64,000 nucleotides of DNA, taken from contig OX485803.1 of the NCBI GenBank assembly GCA_950295325.1, forward strand, positions 31,930,001-31,994,000. The letters are read 5' to 3'. Shown piece after piece: positions 11,080 to 23,261 of the stretch. Both the position numbers and the translations under genes were made by a program. Origin of the DNA: Polytrichum commune (Eukaryota; Streptophyta; Polytrichopsida; Polytrichales; Polytrichaceae). Under the pieces are notes generated by a model, which was not told where the DNA came from, made no database searches, and was given only the letters and a program-made list of their open reading frames with translations. Every line of letters begins with the position of its first letter. Positions within the stretch are counted from its first letter, which is position 1.

Positions 11080-11795
11080 GTCACCTCCCGCTTTTTTTCT
11101 CGGTGACAGTCAGCAGCTTCTCCTCCTGTCACAGCTACCTACTGTAGCCCCCTTGTGTCTCCTCCCGCTCCCTTCTCGGCGTCTATCAGCAGTAGGTTCT
11201 CGTGACTTCCCGCTCTCGTGAACCCCGGTCCTTTCTCGGCGTTCGTCAGCAGTAGCTCTCGTAACTTCCCGTTCACTTCTGTTGTATCTCTGCCCGCTTC
11301 TTTCTCGGCGTCTATCACAGTGGCTTCTCGAAACCTCCCGTTTTCTTGTGTCGTCTCCCGCGCCCTTCTTTCAACATCTGCCGATTTCTGCACTCTTTTC
11401 TTTTTTGTATGTGTGGCAGCGCAGCTGCTGTTTGACGACCTTTCTTGCCCTTTGGAGAGTTTGTTGCAGCTTCCTACTGTAGCCCCCTTGTGTCTCCTCC
11501 CGTTCCCTTCTCAGTTTCTATCAGCAGTAGCTTCTTGTAATCTTCCCGCACTCTTATGTTGTGTCTCCTCCCGTTCCCTTCTCGGCGCCTTATCAGCAGT
11601 AGCTTTCGTTACCTCCCGCTCTCTTATGTTGTGTCTCCTGCCGCTCCCTTCTCGGCGTCTAACAACAGTAGTTTCTCGAAACCTCCTGTTTTCTTGTGTC
11701 GTCTCCCGCTCCCTTCTTCGGCAATCTGCAAGTTTCTGTGTCTGTGTGGCAGCACAGCTGCTGTTTGACGATCTTACTTGCCCTTTAGAGAGTTA
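11080..11795. repeat. ~66-70 bp tandem repeats with higher-order ~333 bp structure
   Basis: About nine units share CCCTTCTCGGCGTCTATCAG followed by CAGTAG on the + strand. A longer period is visible: CTACTGTAGCCCCCTTGTGT at about 11140 recurs at about 11472, and the GTGTGGCAGC..CAGCTGCTG segment at about 11408 recurs at about 11743. The array sits immediately upstream of the minus-strand frame starting at 11055, so it could be the promoter/5'-leader array of that element. Long open frames through it on the + strand are composition artefacts. Confidence 0.8.
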
Positions 11796-11870
11796 GGCGT
11801 GTCTCTGGGTTACAGACGAATCTTAAAGACCTCTGCCCCTTAGTTTTCTGGGCAAAGGTTGTTATCTGTG

Positions 11871-11985
11871 GGCTTAGGGTGTCCACACTGATTTCCTAGT
11901 TTTCAAGAGTTTGGGTTTCGGGTGCTAAGGCTTAGGGTGTCCACACTGATTTCCTAGTCTCAGGAGTTTGGGTTTTAGGTGCTAA
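11871..11985. repeat. 58-bp direct duplication
   Basis: Two adjacent copies (11871-11928 and 11929-11985) begin GGCTTAGGGTGTCCACACTG and differ by a few bases. Confidence 0.85.
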
Positions 11986-13660
11986 TTAAGGGTTAGATCA
12001 GGTTTACTCTTCTTACACATGTTTCTAAACACATGCTTCTATAGTCTGAATTTTTCTCAAACAAATAGCAGCTAATCTTTTGTTTCAGACTTTGTTGCTT
12101 TCCCGAATCTCTAAACTAGTGTGCCAGTTTTTTATTTCTCCTACACAGATCAGGGGTCTGTTATCACAGGTTATTTCGTTCTGCAGATCTCGCTACTGGT
12201 TCGCCGATTGAGATTACATGTTTTCTTTTTCTCCGATAGAGCAGCAGTTATGCTGCTCTTTTTGGGTTTGGATTGTCTACTCAGGTTTTCTCGAATGCGA
12301 AGTTTGCAGATCCGTTTACACTCTTCTTACCGCACACTCTCAGAGTTGGCTACCTTACAGATCGTAGTTTTTCAAACAAATAGTAGCTAGAGATCTTAGT
12401 TTTTCAATCAAATAGTAGCTAGGCTGTTGTTGTAAACTAGTTAACTTCACAGGTTCATTGGATCTCTAAACTTTCGTTCCAGATCTGCTTTCCTCTACTC
12501 ATACCAGTGGCCTAATCATAGGTTGTTTCGTTTTCACATATCTTGCTTCAAGCATTTGGACTTATACAAATTGGGACTTTGCTAATCTGTCTATGCATTA
12601 AACATTCAATGATGTAACCTAATCATCTACTTGTGAGAATGCTTTACAAAACTTTTTTGGTGTATCGCTTGCTCCGCGGTACGGGTTGATGCTGATCGCC
12701 GAGGGCTGTGCTTGTTGCGTCTCCTTGTTGAAGCAATGTCGGGGCAGTGTCAGATGTGTTGTATCTTGTTGGTATGTTGTGCAGTTTGGGTCATGTTGCG
12801 CTTGGGTATGCTGGTAACCTTAGATCTCATATTCGTGTTGCTGCTTCGCCATTACCCATCGGCACCAACACATGCTCGTACTTGTGGATTTCAGCCCGCT
12901 TCAGTACCAATCCACTTTGAGGCAGCTACAACACTTCAATGGGATCTAGGTTGAGATCTAACAATCTACACTTTGTGAATCACGATCTGGGCATCACTCC
13001 TCCCGGAACACACAAGTAGCTTAGATGTATGACCTAACACATATTTACACGCAACAATCCTTCCCTGTCTCAGTGCTTTAGCTCCGCTCAGCCATCTCTT
13101 CCAAGGAATACTACATTGGTATGGCCTTGATAATTCATAGCATGGGCACATGATCTAATAGGTCTCTTCCCCAATTCTCCTAGCTTCATCTTTAGCTTCC
13201 TTTCTTGGTTGTTGCTATATCTATTTTCTGAATGTTTAAGTTGACCGAAAAATGTATTAATGACTCACCCCATTGAATCAAGGCCCACATATGCAATATC
13301 CTCACTTGGCCATCTTTTTTGCTGCTTTTCTCCGACATTTGCAATAGTTCTAACTTGTCATCTTATGACTTATCAAAATTTCATCATGTAGAATCCATTA
13401 TATCTAGGGTACACTCGACTCTCCCTAAAAATTCACACCTACCTTATTAACTTATAGAAAACTAGGTGGAACATTACCTTTCCATATGTATATTTTGTAA
13501 GCCAAAACTCTTTTTAAGTTCCCTTTTATACGCCCATGTGGTATTGTACAACCTGTATTGATTGCCTCCCTCGCCCCCCCCCCTTTCCTAAGGTAAACTA
13601 ACGGATCAAACTTTAAAATAAAACCCTAAAATCTACACATGAGCTGAACACAAAGTCTAT
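11986..13660. other. Intergenic, no gene seen
   Basis: No open frame longer than about 90 codons and no recognisable domain. A short repeat (CAAATAGTAGCTAG, twice near 12375-12420) is present. Composition is ordinary. Confidence 0.5.
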
Positions 13661-13767
13661 TAGGCCGCCCACACATACTGGTGGTGGGCAGCAGTGAACG
13701 GGCGAACTCCGTTCATTGCCACCAGTTTGTGTGGGCGAGAACCGGGGAGAGCCGGTAGTTAGTCCAC

Positions 13768-14110
13768 ATGAACTGGTTGATTTTGAGAAATTACCCGGTT
13801 GCAGTTCAAGACTTCAGGAGAATTTGGTACCTAAAGTTACAAAGATGCACTGATTGATTTTGAGAAATAACCCGGTTGAAGTTCGAGACTTCACGATAAC
13901 TTGGTACCTTAAGTTACAAAGATGAACCGGTGAGTTTGAGAAATAACCCAGTTGAAGTTCAAGACTTCACGATAATTTTGTACTTTAAGTTACAAATATG
14001 AACCGGCGAGTTTGAGAAATAACACGGTTCAAGTTCAAGACTTCATGATAATTTTGTACCTTAAGTTACAAATATGAACCGGTGAATTTGAGAAATAACC
14101 CAGTTGAACA
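13768..14110. repeat. ~77-bp tandem repeat, about 4.4 units
   Basis: Units contain TTTGAGAAATAACCCGGTTG, then AAGTTCAAGACTTCACGATA, then GTACCTTAAGTTACAAA, with 85-95% similarity by eye. The array is inside the candidate transposon at 13661-14810. Confidence 0.85.
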
Positions 14111-14553
14111 AGACCTCACAAAACTTATCAAGTGTTCTAGAGGAATATAGAGAATAAACCTCAAATTAATAAAGAAAAAACTGAAAGTTCACACAACATG
14201 TAACCAATCGGACTTGGAAAGAATAGAATTTTAACCGATCATGCCAAAAAAATCTCCATGGACAATTGGTCAAATTTGATAGTTAGTGTGACTTACTATT
14301 TGGATTCACAAGGTGCTATATCCTTTTACTAATGAAATAAATTTTTACCAAGTAAAGTTGTCAATGTTTTATAATGTCCAAACTATCAATTTAACATTTG
14401 GTAAAATATGAGATGTACAGTTTATAGATATAGCATTGCGTAATTCCACATAGTAAGCTTTGCCTAAATATCATATTCAATTTAGTTATAGAGAGATATG
14501 AATTCGTGGCCTCTATGTAGACTCACTCATTGCGAAGGTGAAAACGTAGTGAT

Positions 14554-14652
14554 TTATCTCGCTTGAAATTATCCAGAAGTGAGAAATTATCTCGCTCGAA
14601 ATTATCTAATAATGCGAAATTATCTCGCTCAAGATTTTCTAATAGTACGAAA
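14554..14652. repeat. 33-bp tandem repeat, three units
   Basis: Three adjacent units start TTATCTCGCT and end GCGAAA or similar. On the minus strand the 11-codon period keeps a frame open that encodes an N-F-x-L-L-D-N-F-E-R-D repeat, which I take as a by-product of the unit length. Confidence 0.8.
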
Positions 14653-14810
14653 TTATAAAAGCGTGTAAAATTGCTGATCACAGCAGTGAACGAGCGAGTG
14701 GCAGGACCGATGCGACCAGTCGTTGCCATTGCTATAAAGTTATAAAAAAGCTCAACCCTGTTGGTGGGAGTTGTTGATTGGCCTCACCACCAGTAGGTGT
14801 GGGGAGGCTA

Positions 14811-15132
14811 TATGCCACCTACCACGACGTAAGCCCGACGTAAGATCAATTGTACATCTCTCAAGAACACAAAACAAAACATCCTAGATATGTACCAATC
14901 CTATGGAAATAGTTTGCACTTGAATAAAATGACTCTTCATTTATGCTTGCTTCCACAATATGTCAATTTATAATTTTGTTGGCTCTGTGTGTAGGACAGA
15001 GACTATGCATCAACGTCTTCGTTTTAAGAGCAAATTTCCTAACCACTTTGCGTTCACACTTGGACATTATTTGTTCTTGTTATTTTTGGTCCACTTTATT
15101 TAATGTGGATGTTAACTATAGTTAACTATAGT

Positions 15133-15176
<44 letters not shown>

Positions 15177-15960
15177 TATAAAACTATAACTGCTCCCTAA
15201 AATGCATTGAAAGAATCTAGTTAACTATAGTTATTTCGGTAGTTCTTGATTATTTATTTTGAAAATTTCTATTCTGAAAATTTCGGGTGATAAATGAATA
15301 GCTTCAATCCTTGTCCCGCATTTGAGATGAAGGTGCACAAAATCCAAGAAAGGTTTGGTATAGTAAGTAACCATGGATTGGCATGAGTAAAATGGACAAT
15401 TACAATTGTAGTCTTTCATAGTAAAGGACAGAGCCTCACGGTTTTACCGTTTTCTTGTTAATATAGAAGCCTGAGAGTTTAAAAAATAAAGAATTTTAAT
15501 TTGTTGGAAAAATGGAATAAATTAAGAAATTAAGGAAAAGAAAAAATAATAATAAAAGGTTCAAGGTCTCAAGTTGAGCCATAAGTGTAAAGTGGAGTTG
15601 AGCGAACAAGCTTGAGGTTGAAGAGGACTCAGCCACTGTGAAGGTTATTTTCAAGCTCTCAAGCTTCTCTAATGTGCAAAGGGGGTCTCTAAGCAGCTAG
15701 TTTTCATCCGTATGACGACGAGTATCCAGCGTAAGTCGCAATTTGTCATCCATTCGGTTGGTGAAAAGTGGATGAATATCATCCTCCGTTTCACCGACGA
15801 GAGTTTAGGGTTTGGCGCTCCTGCTCCCCCCGCCCTCTAACTGTGTCTCCCTTGTCTGATTTAGAGCTAGTGTCTACGCGAACAGCATTTTTGTCATTAC
15901 GAACTGCTTCTCTCGATTGAACTGCGATTTGTTTGTTGAAGAACGGAGAGGTGTTAAAAA
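14811..15960. other. Intergenic and probable Y14 promoter/5'UTR
   Basis: Contains three GTTAACTATA units running into a TA microsatellite (15111-15171). The last ~350 bp (15600-15960) is likely promoter and 5' UTR of the Y14 gene, judging by the pyrimidine-rich sequence before its ATG. No other gene seen. Confidence 0.5.
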
Positions 15961-17881
15961 ATGACGACGGCAGAGGTTGATGCGGTGGATTTCGAGCCAG
16001 AGGACGATGACTTGCTGGATGACGATGTGCCAATGGAAGAAGTAATGGACGCGGCTCCTGCTGCGCCTGCGCCGAAGCTGAGGTCTACGATTATTACGAG
16101 TGCTGTGGGAGGAGGAGCTTCACAATTGGCTTCTGGTGCTGGTGCTGGTGCTGGTGCTGGTGCTGCAATGGGACGCAAGACGAAAGGGCGAGGGTTTCGA
16201 GAGGAAAACGATGTGGACCGCTCCAATCGATATGCGGCGAAGGAATTTGAGTCTCTTGACTCCGAAGGTGGTCCAGGTCCCCAGCGCTGTATCCTCTCAA
16301 TCTCTTACTCAATCCTTCTCTTGCTGTTCAAATTGCCTTATTAATATGACTGAAACCCTCTGGAATGCCATCAACCATTTATTAACCATTCAATGTTATC
16401 AATCATTCATGTGAACCATCCACCATTCAATGTCATCAATTATTCAATGTCGTCAACAATGTCCTCAACTATTCATGAGAACCATCCATGGAACTCAGGT
16501 AGGTTATATAACGGGTCGTTTGCTATACAGGGGATTGTGTTTAAGCCGATTAGTCAAACATCCACAGTGACTACAAGTGATCGAGCTAGTTAATTTGTAG
16601 TCAACGAGCTTAAAGTGAGAGACCCCTAAGTGAGCTAGTTGTAGTGATTAATGCCCTTACAGCTCAAGCACCATTCCTTCTAACTTTTTGGCGCGGCATG
16701 AAAGAACTGCTCTCTCCTCCTATCAACCCTATTAGTGCTCCCAAAATTTTCTACCATTGGATTTTAGAATCATGAAAAGCTTCATTTTGCGAATTAGGGT
16801 TTGAATGACTTATCAGAGTTCCCATAGACATCTGGATTCTCACACAATTTTAATTAGCTGGAAGGCGGATTTCTCTGTGTGTAAATGCCATCCTCCATAA
16901 ATATGGCCAGAGCTGCACCAGTATCAGCAGCAGCATTGAGAGTTAATTTTAGGGTCATAGGTGCAAAATTTTTATTTCTTGAACTTTTCTTGTAGGAGAA
17001 ATATTCAACGAGAAGAGATTATTTTCGTCTTATCATGGAAGTCAAGTGTGGCTTACCACCTTAGAATCACATGAATTAATGGAATCCCTTGTATGATTTC
17101 CCCCAAGGAACTCTGAAATGTCACAGAACACTTGGGTGAGGATGCTTCGAGACAGTCAGAAAGAGTTTCTTTCTGTATACTGTATATAGAGCAGGTGGCT
17201 GTAAGGCACAGATTCAAGCTACCATTGACTGGATAGAACATCTCAATCAATCTACTGAGCGTTTGCATTCCTGCCTTGCATTAAAGTTTATTTTACAAAT
17301 CAATTTATGTACAAAATTTCCCTAATTAATGTGGGTGAAAATACAGTTTAGTAGGAATACAGAGTGGCCTAAAAGCATGTAGGTAGCAATGCCCAAGATC
17401 ATTTCCCCTAAAATCTCTCCCAATGCTTGTGTGAGGCACTTATAGAATGTTATTGACCTCTTCTAGTCGGACTTCATTGTTGGATCTAGGAAATTTGGGT
17501 GGGGCACAATAGTTGGAGAATTTTGTGGAAGGACAGGAGTTTATGGCCCACTTTCTGAGGAATGCACTTAATTATGAAAGTTGAATATGCTATTTCTTTG
17601 AGGAGCCAATCTTAATTAAGACAATTCCGCACGCCTCGTGTCCTGTTTCTTGTATCCCCTGAATCTAGTAGTCACAAGTTGAGAAGCGGATCATGAATGT
17701 TGTAGTCTAGGCTAAGTGTGTAATTAGTTTACATGGTGTAATTGTTACATGTTGGAATTGGGGGGTTTGCTTCAACCCAGCTTAGTATCTAAGAGCTCTA
17801 TTGTAGCTATAGTCTGTGCCACATGTAACTGGTCAATTTAAACTTCTAATTAAAATGTTGTAGGGTTTCATATATAAATAG

Positions 17882-17926
<45 letters not shown>

Positions 17927-18694
17927 ATGTGTGCTGTCCTTAACATATATGCACCAGCTGTGGAGGGTTGGATCATATTGGTGACCGGTGTACATGAAGA
18001 GGCGCAGGAGGATGACTTGCATGAAACTTTTTCTGAGTATGGAGAGATCAAGAACTTGCATCTTAACCTTGATCGTCGAACAGGGTTTGTCAAGGTATGT
18101 CACATTCATTAATTACTTTTTGTGCACAAGTGGTGTGTCTTTTTACGGTCACATTGTTCTAGCTGCCAAAGAGGATGAATCTGGACGTTTCTGCAGGTGA
18201 GAGTGCTCAAGGGTTCTAGGCATTCTCCTTAAATGAGTAGCCAAAATCCATGAGGCATATCAGTCATAGTCCAGTATGTTCTGCTCTCTGAATTCATAGT
18301 TCAGTTACTTTTTATCTTGACCAAATGTAGGGGCATTTTGCTACACCTGCAGGGCTATGCACTGATTGAGTATGAGTCAAAGAAGGAGGCACAGGGAGCA
18401 ATTGACAATTTGAATGGAAAACAGCTATTAACACAAACAATATCTGTTAATTGGGCATTCAGTAGTGGCCCACTCCATAGGCGCAATGTTCGAAGAAGGT
18501 AAGATTTTGCTTGTGTGTGATTGTGCCAGCCAGCATTGCAACTATGATTTTCTTGGGTGCTCTTTGTTTCTCAGAATGGATGAAATTTTATATTTGCCAG
18601 AATTATATGTTGACTTCAATTCTGATCTGCAAAATCATGCAGGTCACCACGAGGTGGGCACCGGTCACGGAGTCCTGTCCGAAGACGGTATTAA
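15961..18694 (+). CDS. RBM8A (Y14): RBM8A/Y14 RNA-binding protein, exon junction complex core
   Basis: Four exons: 15961-16288, 17958-18094, 18353-18498 and 18643-18694. All introns are GT..AG, with codons completed across the junctions, giving 220 residues (Arabidopsis Y14 is about 200). The N-terminus is acidic ([17 protein letters not shown]), then a Gly/Ala run, then [12 protein letters not shown]. The single RRM starts [20 protein letters not shown] (RNP2 ILVTGV), with RNP1 GYALIEYES in exon 3 and the usual [10 protein letters not shown] end. The C-terminus is an Arg/Ser tail ([16 protein letters not shown]). The family pairs with MAGO and, with eIF4A3 and Barentsz, marks spliced mRNA for export, localisation and nonsense-mediated decay. 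Intron 1 (1.67 kb) holds a TG microsatellite. The gene looks intact. A MULE inserted about 450 bp past its stop. Confidence 0.95.
17884..17922. repeat. (TG)n microsatellite in Y14 intron 1
   Basis: About 19 uninterrupted TG units, ending 35 bp before the exon 2 acceptor. Frames through it on both strands are not coding. Confidence 0.95.
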
Positions 18695-19138
18695 GAAGAT
18701 GATAGGATTGTATACAAGCCTGTGGTGAGATTCAGGTTTGAAGTAGAATCAGGAAGATAGCCAGCTGGTCTTCAATGAGATTTAAATCCAGTTGTCTTTC
18801 ACAGTACATTGTCAAGAACTTCATTAGAATCAGGGTTAAATATCTTTCAACCCACGAAGTGTTAGGGGTACAAGACTCTTGCTCTGCATATGGTAGTTCC
18901 TTTCTGTCTCGTGAATACCTGCCTTCCTCTGTCTAAGGCCTCTGTTCATGTTGTAATTTGCTAATTTACTTGCACAATATTTTACCAACATTGGCTTCTG
19001 TACTTTGAAGAGGCTTGTTATTTGGATAGTAATCTTACTCAAAACCAAAAGCAATGCCAGTATTCTGCCATGGGCATCTGCAATGTCGAGTTGATGTTAC
19101 AGATGTGATCATCATTCAATCAAATAAATATCAAGACG
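18695..19138. other. Y14 3' flank
   Basis: Likely 3' UTR and downstream sequence of Y14. No other feature seen before the MULE target site. Confidence 0.5.
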
Positions 19139-19147
19139 TGGTAGACA

Positions 19148-19680
19148 CCCTAACATTACCAAACCCAATGGTGTTAAATGTTGTGTTGAAATCGAGGCAC
19201 GGCAGTGGGTCAGCCCCTCGGGGGTCGGGTCCTGGCATGCCTGCAACAGAGCCTTTGCTGGCCCGGGCCGTAACGACACCGTGGCACGCCAGGCTGCCCG
19301 TGCCCAGCTTCACATCACATCACCTTCCATCATGGCATCCCCATGCCGTGAGGACCATGTGGGGTTCCTAACCTAATCACCCTAACCTAATCACCCTTGG
19401 GGACAGTGTTTTGGGGTTCCTCTTTGAAAGACCTCCATCCAGCCATGGCTGTTGAATCATTGTAACTTGCACACTTCGGATTTCTGCCGCAATGACTGTC
19501 TTGTATCAAGTGATGCGATTGCAACAATGATGCACTGAAGGGATCAGAGGTGATCAACGTTTGGAGCGCTTCTTCCCAAGCACGTTGGAACCATGCCTCT
19601 CATTGATCATAACCTAGGCATTTAGCAAAAAGTGTAGATTTCCGTCATAATGTATTGTCTTCTATGTAGTGAAGTGATTG
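19148..19680 (+). repeat. MULE-1 left terminal inverted repeat
   Basis: About 530 bp matching the reverse complement of 29595-30069 at roughly 90% by eye. It has a small extra duplication (CCTAACCTAATCACC, twice near 19370-19400) and an extra segment near 19550 not present on the right. It includes CGGATTTCTGCCGCAATG, which is also found near 61681 in the second MULE. Confidence 0.88.
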
Positions 19681-20019
19681 CAACATCCAAGCACTGAAGT
19701 TATACAGAAAAAACATCGTGTCGTGCGCTCAGTGTACAGATAGTGGTTACAATCATCCTCACTGATTGTGTTTTAGGGTTTATTTCCAAATTTGGATTCT
19801 AACATCGCTTTTGATTGATGGCATGTATTCGTTTAGGATTTAGTTCGCATTTAAGCCGCAGTCCACTGTCTTCCATAGAACTACAAAGAGCTAAAAACGG
19901 ATCTAAGGACATTTTGTCGCTTGTATGTGGATGTTGTCACTAGAGATTGAGGTTCTCAATGGTTGACTATGTTACTCACGCCGTTGTTAAATAATATGCT
20001 GCACTGCACAGCAACGTAC

Positions 20020-20425
20020 ACCTTCTTGCAGATGGACATCCTACCTCCAACCAAGCACATCGCACATTGTGTGGCCTGCAACCCTCTTATGAGTCTACAT
20101 ATCAAGAGGTACACAAGGCAGACTTTGAGCGGCTCCGCAGTTTAGTTCAGACACCCTGAACGACACTTTCATGCACATAGATTTGACGTGGGCAACCCAG
20201 ATCCGCGCCAAAGGGAGAAGGGACAGTCTAGGATTCATGCTCCAGTTTCAGTACTGTACATACCATGGGCAAAAGTGCATGATTTTGTGAAAGGTGAAGA
20301 AGCTCGTACTAATGGTCCCTGCAAGTTTGTTTGTTGGGGCACTCTATCAAACCAACAGGGGAAACTCACGTTCCCCCATTGGAATAGCTATTCCGCCATC
20401 ATGAGGTGTGTTTGCAACCAATGAT
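20020..20425 (+). pseudogene. MULE-1 transposase N-terminal relic
   Basis: The stretch aligns with exon 1 of the transposase at 62602-63050. APVSVLYIPWAKVHDFVKGE corresponds to APVSVAYIPWARVEDFLKGE, and FPHWNSYSAIMR to FPRWNSYSAIIR, with the exon ending at the same splice position. Upstream homology (YESTYQE-like, about 20090-20140) is in another frame with stops. The rest of the transposase is missing. Confidence 0.85.
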
Positions 20426-20670
20426 CTGAATTCCATTGTGCATGTTGTCATGTCACACATTTCAAAAATAAACATGGCTAGATATATATGACTTGCACAT
20501 GTTACAAACAGTAACCTGGCGTACAACCACTGCACGTATCACCATACCAGCGACCCATTAGGGTGTATAGGCCAAGTTGGGCACCTTAGTGATTTTAGGG
20601 ACTCTCTGATGTTAGGGTGTGAACAATGCGACAAAAAAACGCTTCATTTTCCCAATTTTGGGTATTTGTT

Positions 20671-21400
20671 TTGGTATAGTGTGTGTAATGACAAATTACC
20701 TTGATTCACTGGTTACATGACGTTGATTCATTTTTTTGTGGGAATTGAAATTTGCAATGCACCCAAACCATTCTGACAACATTTACATTGTTTCAAACAA
20801 CTCCTATAAAAAATCCATTTCCAAAACAACCATTCAGGGCCACGGTACTTTCATAAGCAAATGTACTGAAGTCCCATGTTACACTTATTATACATGTTAC
20901 ATATGTAAAAGTTCATCCTTGGGTGTACGTGGAAGTCATAAAAACAATATCTTAGCTACCAAAATGTTTTCCTTCCTATATAACATGTATCCAACTTATA
21001 ACCTAGCAGTTCTGGAGGTCTGCAACTTAGGCGGTTTAGAATATGTTTTTAGTATAGTGTATGTAATGACAAATTACCTTAATTCCCTGGTTACATGGCA
21101 TTAATTCATTTTTTTGCGGGGATTAAAATTTGCAATGCACCCAAACCATTCTGATAACACCTGCATTGATTCAAACAACTTCTATAAAAAATTCATTTGT
21201 AAAACAACCATTCAGGGCCACGGTACTTCCACAAGCAAATGCACTGAAGTCTCATATTACACTTATTATACACGTTACATATGTCAAAGTTCATCATTGG
21301 GCGTACGTGGAAGTCATAAAACAACTTCTTAGCTACCAAAATGTTTTGCTTCCTATGTAACATGTATCCAACTTGTAACCTAGCAATTTAGGCGGTTCTC
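20671..21400. repeat. 378-bp tandem duplication
   Basis: 20671 onward and 21049 onward are the same sequence at a constant 378-bp offset (for example ACCCAAACCATTCTGA at 20761 and 21139). The second copy lacks 17 bp near its end. The two open frames across it (from 20736 and 21114) are alike because the DNA is duplicated; nothing marks them as protein-coding. Confidence 0.9.
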
Positions 21401-22890
21401 TAGTGAGTGGCATCCATGACGGCCTCCTCTGCAATTTGGGATATCTCAGCAAATGTGTCGACGACCACGACCACGGGCGCCTCGGCAGTCTGGGATTTGC
21501 CAACCACGTCAAGGTCCTTAGCCAAATTTTGTGCTGCATTGAATGAAGAACTCGGTGTAGGAGACACCGAATCTTGCCAGTCTAAATCTATTTGGGTCAT
21601 GGGAATGTGCCATGTGGGTCCAACATGCACGTCTGCATGCGTGGAGACCGAGTATTCCGCATCCTTATTGGATTGTGGTTCCACCGAGGGCTACATATCC
21701 TTTAAAGCATCTGTCTTGCTTAAATTTCTTGTATTGCCAACATTGGTAGTATTGGTGGCCTCCACCTCACAGCAAAGTACATCCGCTTCGTGTTGACTGG
21801 GTGTTGGCGGATGCACTTCTGATGTCTTACAACGTTCTCTGACAATATTATTTGCAATAGCTCGAAGCTCGTACAAGTACTCAGCCGGCTCCTGCGGTGG
21901 GACCATAACACCTACGAACAAGTATACACATCAACAACGTTATGTTCGTAACCTCAGGAAGGTATGTTAATAACAAATCATTATGTTACAAATTACCTGG
22001 GTTGGCAAGGACATATCCGATGTCTATGTCCTGTCGATATTGTAGCCACCGTTCGTAACATGCAAGGGGGGCGAGTACTCAGAGGGACGATCACGAATCA
22101 TTCAAGCTTTCAACCACAACTTCTTGTCGTGGAAGGCCATGTCTTGAACTGCTCTGAATTGGGTTGACCTGCACCACATCCGCAATTCCGCCCACCATTG
22201 AACGCCGGGGTTCCTTAAATCCTTCCAAACACCCTCCACGTCTGCAACCCACTGCTTATGTGAATCCACCGTCCTAGCTCCTGCAAATAAGACGAAACTT
22301 TCTTCTTTCAAATACGCCGTTGTCACCTGCCAAGCATGTGAGCTGAATCCACCGACTATTTCCGCGAGCTTCAGCCATTTCGTAACATTCGCATCAGTGA
22401 AGTCGTCCCAAGGGTGCGATAGTAGAGGAGGCAATAGGTTGTAAAACTTCAGAAAACAACGAAAAAGAAGAACGGACCAAGGCACATGGTAGACCTTTCT
22501 CAGATGAGAATATTGCAAAAGCACAGCATGTACATCCCTACGCTCAGCAATTGAATGTAATAAAGGGTATGCAGGTCTGAAGGTGGCACAGATAGGATTG
22601 GCTACAAAGGAGGGATAAAAATGGTGCCAACTCCAAGTAGCTTGCAGCATGCGCGGGTAATTATCGTCATCCCATTGCTTCATGGCCCTGGCAATGGCTT
22701 CGCCAACTTTGTTTTGACGGTCGTCCTCACATTATTTTCGTTGTTTCACCACATGCCGCCTCAGAAATATGTCTTAGACGTAAGTGACTAGAACAACAAT
22801 CTCTGTGGCTACAGTGGGGGCGTCATGAATCTTGCTAACAACATCCGCGACTATCTGCGTGATTGCCGCTGTTACTTCTGATTTGGCCTG
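21400..22890 (-). pseudogene. Unrecognised minus-strand gene of MULE-1, 3' half
   Basis: The best open segment is 22683-22102 (193 codons), rich in Trp and Tyr (ATWSWHHFYPSF, WWAELRMWC) and apparently globular. It is followed, after an apparent intron, by 21921-21691 and 21684-21400 (VMVPPQEPAEYLYELRA; a Val-rich acidic tail). Stops and frame changes occur upstream (about 22720-22780), so it is broken. I do not recognise the family. It is convergent to the transposase relic, the arrangement seen for the second gene in Mutator-type elements, so it may be an accessory gene of this MULE family. Confidence 0.5.
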
Positions 22891-23261
22891 CATCAACATG
22901 GGCATGTTATGTTACAAGGACATTAACATCTCTGAACATATATTACAAATACATAACATAGACAAAAGATGAACGACATTCCGCGAGCAGTCCCCTAAAC
23001 CACATGAGCCATTGTTACGAAAAACATAACACTTGTACTTGATGCGAAGGAGAATGAAATCTACTATAGGCCGCAAACAACCTGTCCGTGAATGCGGGGT
23101 CATTATTCTATTTTTGCACCTCATCCTCAAAGACCTGTGTGAGCCCAAAAGGGTGCCCACATTTAGTCTTAGACCCTTGAAACGTTAGTTGATGCACTTT
23201 GAAGTAGCATGTTACTTCACAAAAATATAAAAAGAGTGAAATGTTAGTCTTAGAAGTACCA
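22891..23261. other. MULE-1 interior, no gene seen
   Basis: Sequence between the minus-strand gene relic and the nested LTR element. No recognisable coding sequence. Confidence 0.4.

Larger units (their letters stand above)
13661..14810. mobile_element. Candidate inverted-repeat DNA transposon / large MITE
   Basis: The left end TAGGCCGCCCACACATACTG and the inverted right end (reverse complement TAGCCTCCCCACACCTACTG) match at most positions and continue into GGTGGTG. The interior has no transposase and consists largely of tandem repeats. A CAGCAGTGAACG motif occurs once near each end in the same orientation. The target-site duplication is unclear (possibly TA or a 3-bp site). Sequences inside it, reverse-complemented, reappear at 47962-48181 and 50682-50898, so it belongs to a dispersed family. 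Confidence 0.55.

Noticed and set aside
11218-11796. 192-codon plus-strand Ser/Leu-rich frame
   Set aside because: Runs entirely through the tandem array; the repeats and not selection keep it open.
14523-14729. Minus-strand repeat protein (N-F-x-L-L-D-N-F-E-R-D)
   Set aside because: Produced by a 33-bp tandem repeat inside a transposon-like element; no other evidence of coding.
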